Shown here piece by piece: positions 59,765-64,000 of a stretch of 64,000 nt of DNA; position 1 is the stretch's first letter; the number at the start of each line of letters is the position of its first letter. The notes beneath the pieces were generated by a model. That model made no database searches. It was not told the origin of the DNA and was given only the letters and a program-made list of their open reading frames with translations. The DNA comes from Mesodorylaimus sp. YZB2_4 (taxonomy: Eukaryota; Nematoda; Enoplea; Dorylaimida; Dorylaimidae): NCBI GenBank assembly GCA_030248295.1, contig JASANH010001401.1:1-64000 (forward strand). Reading direction: 5' to 3'. Position numbers and translations under genes: made by a program.

Positions 59765-62532
59765 AAATGCTAATAAAGAATGTCTGTTTTGAGTTATTTA
59801 TTAGTCTTCTTATTCCTTTGGAAATGTCTCTATAAAGACGTCTTAATCTCTACAGTCAAAGTATTAAGAGAATGAAGTCAAATCGCATGTTTAAAGTAGC
59901 TGCTTATTTCACATACCTTTGTTACTCACCAATCAATGATCACTTACTAAGTTCAACCTATCCTCATATTATTCTGCCTCAAATTGGAAGATGTAGCAGT
60001 GTCAGCTCTGTGGACCATGTTATAGCCTGATTCGACAAGACAGCCCTAACTGTAACACGTGAAAAACCGCGGGATAAAGGTTGCTCTACAAAATATCGCA
60101 AAAATAAGATCGCATAGGGCTTTCCGCGCAGCACCGAGTACTCCCCGTCGTATTATTATCTGAACTGTACGTTTCTTACATGGACCTGGCGGAACTTGGC
60201 CTTGCATAACAGCTGATAACCAGCCATCACTGCAGCAATAATCTGATGGGTCGATTCCTGGACTCCTGGTGCTGACCTTCGATGCTGCTTACGATGGTAT
60301 TCACAGCTGTCTTATCTGCGGCAATCCTCCGCAGCCTCCTTGCATTCGCGATCGGCCGTTTCCTCTGTGTTTTGAGCTCCCGCATTTCCAATCAAGTGTT
60401 TGTTTGATGTGGGGCATGAAGTAATTATTGTTAATGCAAAGACAGGGACCACGTCCATGTTCGAATTCAGAGACAACGACGTCAATCTAGGATCCTTCCC
60501 AGGCCCAGGTCACAATGACGATTGGGCAGGCCGATGTCGTGGGCTAACTAGAAGAACAATAATTCCACTGCTGGTTCTAAAGGAGGAAGTGAATGTCGAA
60601 TTACGTGTAGAGCATATTCGTATTATCACTTGGATTCGGGTGCACTGTCGGTACTGAATTTCTCAGGTATCTCGGAACTGTGACACGCTGATACCCTCCA
60701 TGGTAGCCAGCGAAAGGACTAGGCTGAAGTTTCGATCAATGTGTCCTTAGCCTCCGAAGAAAAAATGACGTATTCTTACTCGTATCTAATTGTGAATACA
60801 CAAACTATTCAAAGCAGCTAGTTGCTGTGAAAATATGGCCATCGGGTTGGAGTGGCTCGCTAAAAAAAGTCTCTACAAAACAGTGTAGCCCACGGTGACG
60901 TTCAGAGGCAATCTACTTTATACAGTGAGTTCACATGTTGTACATACTGCCATGTGACTCACTAGTACAAGAAAGCCTGTTCCTCTCCGCGATCACTGCG
61001 AGGACTGGACTGGACTATCAAAGACAGAAAAAGTTTTGAACCAGCTAATGTACAGTGGCTGAGCAATACCTAAACTAGTCAGCCACCACAAAACGAGGCT
61101 GCACCTGATGAAGCAGATACAGGATCGAGCAGAGCCTACAGCAGATTCTTCTGTGTGAATATCTGCAATTACTAAAAACTTTATCAAAGGGACTAGTTTA
61201 ACAGTTTAAAGAACATGCGTCGGGGAATTTCTGGTGCGAAATTACCCCAGGCAGGGTCGTTTTTTAGCCACTTGTGGCGTAAGATTCAAACGGTGAACAG
61301 AGAAGGTGCGGGCCGGGGTTACTGCGAGCGCTCACCTGAACAATGCCAAAAGTCAGAAAACTGTCTCACACGGGGCGATTGCCAGTTTCATTCATAATGT
61401 TGTTTTTATTTATTTTTCGTAATTTATTGTTGAGATTTTTCTGGTTTCGAACTATATGCACGATTACGGACCCGGAAGGTCTTCATGTCTTCAAGACGAG
61501 GAACCCAGCGCCAAAAGTAGAGCAGTGATTTTTGAAATTATTACATGAAAAATATAACAATATATCAATAAGCAACGTATAGGAATTCATGATTGTGGAA
61601 GAAAATAAAATTATTTTAGAAGTCAAAAAGAACTGAGCTTGGAAGGGTTCGAACCATCGCGCACAGCACCCCAAATGCAGGATTTATGCGTCAGTAGTCC
61701 TTCTGCGCGACAGACTTCACACGCCTTCCTTGCAGAAGTCAGAAGACAAGCGCTTTTAGACCCCTTTCATGCCTTCTCTGTCTTATCGGAAGGGATTTTC
61801 TCAGAGCGGAAACGGTGGATATCTGGAATGCAATCTTTGTTTTGGAGGCAGCAAGCACGAATTGACTCAAATGACAGAATTGTCCAGCCTTATCTGCGCT
61901 ATATGTACTTTGCACGTGATGGACCATTTTGCGCCAAGCAGTGTGGATGGTCAGAGAGTGGCCAAGAGACCATTTCCTAAATCTGAGTGGACAATGGTCA
62001 GTGTCAACTTTGGTTGCCTCAGACAGGTTTCCTGTTCTCTACCGAACTATTCTTAGCAAGTTTCACGCCTTTCCGCTAAACCTCGATGCATGCTTGCCTC
62101 TAAGAACGAAAATTCTTGCGGGGGTTTTCTCATAACATAATTGGTGTGCGTTTTGTTCCATCGAAAGCCATTTTCTCTGGGTTTCAAGCGGACAAGTGGC
62201 ACTAATGCAGAGAATAACGGAACCTACTTTCTGTTTATTTCTCGGGCTCGCACTTCGCTGACATGAAACGATTTCGATTGTTCGTGCGCGTACTGTGCGT
62301 AGGTGCAGCATGTACTGAAAATTTGCCAACGATTCGGCAGATCATGAGCTTACTCGTGATCTCTGCCAAAGACTTGTATAGCATGCCGCGTATGTGACCT
62401 CAATCTTTGACATGTCCATTGACTAGTTCATCGACAGGTTCACTCAACACACATGACAGTTGCCACGAGCAGCTGATTTCGAATCAGCACATCACACCAT
62501 CTTGTCACTTCAGACCATGACCCTTCTCACTG
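59765..62532. other. Gene-free stretch
   Basis: About 2.8 kb without a supported coding exon. A minus-strand B-box-like ggttcgaaccc at about 61640-61655 was examined as a tRNA and not accepted. Confidence 0.4.
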
Positions 62533-63296
62533 TCAGTCGTTGCTCCTCTCGCTGGACTCATGTTCACGCTTGCTTCGTCGTTTGTGGCCGTCGTCTCTGT
62601 GACCGCGACAAGGACTGGTCCAGCGAGGGCTGCCTGGATTGTTCGGATCGCGGTGACCGCGGCAGGGCCTGGTCCAACGGCGGCGCCTGCTCTTACGTCG
62701 GCGGTCCTCTTCGCGATCACTGCGAGGACTGGACTCACGATCGCTGTGAGGGCTGCTGCTGACTTCGCTGCGAGGACTGGATTCGCGATTCATAAACGAT
62801 TTTCGACGCTTGGCATCTCGCAGATCGACTCGAAACGGCCGAACGTGCGCATCTTGAACCTGCCAAGCTTCGCGCACTTCCTAAACATTAAATTGCATAG
62901 AGGCCCAAAGAACCATGAACGCTCAAAAACGCCTTCCTCTACCAGTATTAGAATTAAAGCCAAACTTACGGGCACATCGAACCCGACGGGCAACGGCTTG
63001 ATCATGAACGTCAGGTGGTCTCCTTTTCCCAGAGGGCGGTCGCTGCCTCGTGGTTGATAGAAGATCTTGCCAGTCGCTTCACTGCCCGGCTCAATGATTC
63101 CGAACGTGTGATTCGGGAAGATGCTGTGGTGTCGGGTGGTCTTCACCTTGTACGTCAGCAGGCGTTGGCTTTGATTGTCGATCATGAACGGAACCCGATC
63201 GTCAATTCGCAACCGCAGCAGGTTTGGGTGGATTTGAACGCGATCCCACCATCGCTCTTCGTACGTCATACTGCTTTCCTCAACAGCGTCGTCCAT
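62533..63296 (-). CDS. MSP-domain protein with Arg/Ser-rich tail
   Basis: Exons 63296-62970 and 62880-62533 (donor gtaag, acceptor tgtttag) join in phase 0 to 224 residues. Residues about 18-110 form a major-sperm-protein/VAP-like immunoglobulin fold: VQIHPNLLRLRIDDRVPFMI, QRLLTYKVKTTRHHSIFPN, FGIIEPGSEATGKIFYQP and DHLTFMIKPLPVGFDVP. Exon 2 continues EVREAWQVQDAHVRPFRVD, then a tail of Arg/Ser blocks (SSPRSEVSSSPHSDRE, RRRKSRRRRW) with a repeated PCRGHRD unit. MSP folds in nematodes act in sperm motility or as VAP-like adaptors. The RS tail is not part of the usual MSP plan and suggests nucleic-acid or SR-protein association. Confidence 0.85.
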
Positions 63297-64000
63297 GGTT
63301 TCGTTGAATTAAGCAGCAAACGACACAACCGACCTCTCTGCACAATTTTCAGGCCAGGACTAATTTTGCTCCACCATATGCTACATACAGTATGTCTATG
63401 CAGCAATGTGAAGCGGTACGTGCAGGATTTTCAGAGTGCTGATCGATTTTACAAAGTTTCGAGGCTTCGCACTGCAAAATGATTTGCCAGTGTTTTGATT
63501 ACGTGCAGTATATGAAATCTCCCCTACAGTTTACGTTAGCGATGCATAATGATTGCAATGTGCATTTTAATTTGTATTTTCTATGTTTCATACGTGTATA
63601 ACTGTGCTCACGCGTTCATGTATGAATAAAGCATGACATGACCCGTGCAAATAGCACATCTCAGATCCTACTGCGAAGTACGTGGATGCTCCGAGCAGTC
63701 TGAGCTAACGGTAAGTGTCTTGTTATGCCCGTACGCTACTTGAATGAGGCCACCAAAGTCAGGTCTGGGCGGCAGGCAGGTCACGATCGGCAGCGGCGGG
63801 TGGCAGCTCAAAGCAAACGTGACAGTTCTGAAAGGCATGTGAAGTGTGATCGGAGGAACATAGGGTCTGTGATCGTGTCTAGTGATCAATGCCTTTTGTG
63901 CGAATATGTCGTGTGTATGTGATTCTTGTCTTGTCTGGTGAAATGGTTGGGATGGATCGAGCGGAATTAAAATGACCACAATCGGTTGATGTGCCAGGTC
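63297..64000. other. Intergenic to window end
   Basis: 5' flank of the MSP-domain gene; an aataaa at 63625 has no visible gene to serve. No supported coding exon. Confidence 0.4.

Noticed and set aside
61630..61720. Possible minus-strand tRNA with ggttcgaaccc B box and gcgcagaagg A box
   Set aside because: I could not form acceptor, anticodon and T stems together; spacing is too long for a normal tRNA.
1..64000. CRISPR array or prokaryotic operon
   Set aside because: No regularly spaced direct repeats; gene structure is eukaryotic throughout.

Overview
The window is eukaryotic nuclear DNA: genes are split by many short GT-AG introns (often 45-70 nt), there are no bacterial-style operons, and coding strands alternate. 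The gene content points to a nematode. It includes a DB-module protein and a major sperm protein (MSP) domain gene, both nematode hallmarks, plus ShK, TIL-type inhibitor and Ly6-like secreted proteins, a CK1/TTBK-type kinase, DOMON proteins and a large C-type lectin/PAN family. I cannot fix the species.

Layout. 1-8.5 kb is gene-poor: a 5'-partial PWWP-like ORF, an acidic exon-like ORF, a LINE reverse-transcriptase remnant, a tRNA-like (SINE-head) sequence and a 48-nt poly(A) run. 8.5-13 kb holds a single-pass membrane protein (-), a TTBK-like kinase (+) flanked by two broken copies of itself, and a two-TIL-domain secreted protein (-). 15.1-19.6 kb is a two-DOMON secreted protein with a Gly/Ala-rich linker (+).

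20.3-27.8 kb and 39-51 kb contain six paralogous secreted or membrane lectin genes. Their basic plan is signal peptide, CTLD, short conserved linker, CTLD, Thr/Ser mucin-like stalk, PAN/Apple domain. Variants lack the stalk, lack one CTLD, or replace the PAN domain with a transmembrane anchor. Between the two groups lies a PEP-synthase-like gene (PPDK N-terminal domain plus PEP-utiliser His domain, - strand, about 8.2 kb). An acyl-lipase gene sits inside one of its introns on the opposite strand and appears to carry a frameshift. A MITE-like foldback element and a small multi-pass membrane protein gene follow.

46.6-64 kb contains a coiled-coil protein (+), an unrecognised helical protein (-), a Ly6-like GPI-type protein (+), a ShK-DB protein (+), an SPSB (SPRY/SOCS-box) ubiquitin-ligase adaptor (-) and an MSP-domain protein with an Arg/Ser-rich tail (-), plus a hammerhead-like motif in gene-free DNA.

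Functionally the window is dominated by secreted, cysteine-rich, cuticle-, gut- or immunity-type proteins. Housekeeping-like members are SPSB, the kinase, the MSP protein and the PEP-synthase-like enzyme. Exon boundaries were set by eye from splice consensus and reading-frame continuity.
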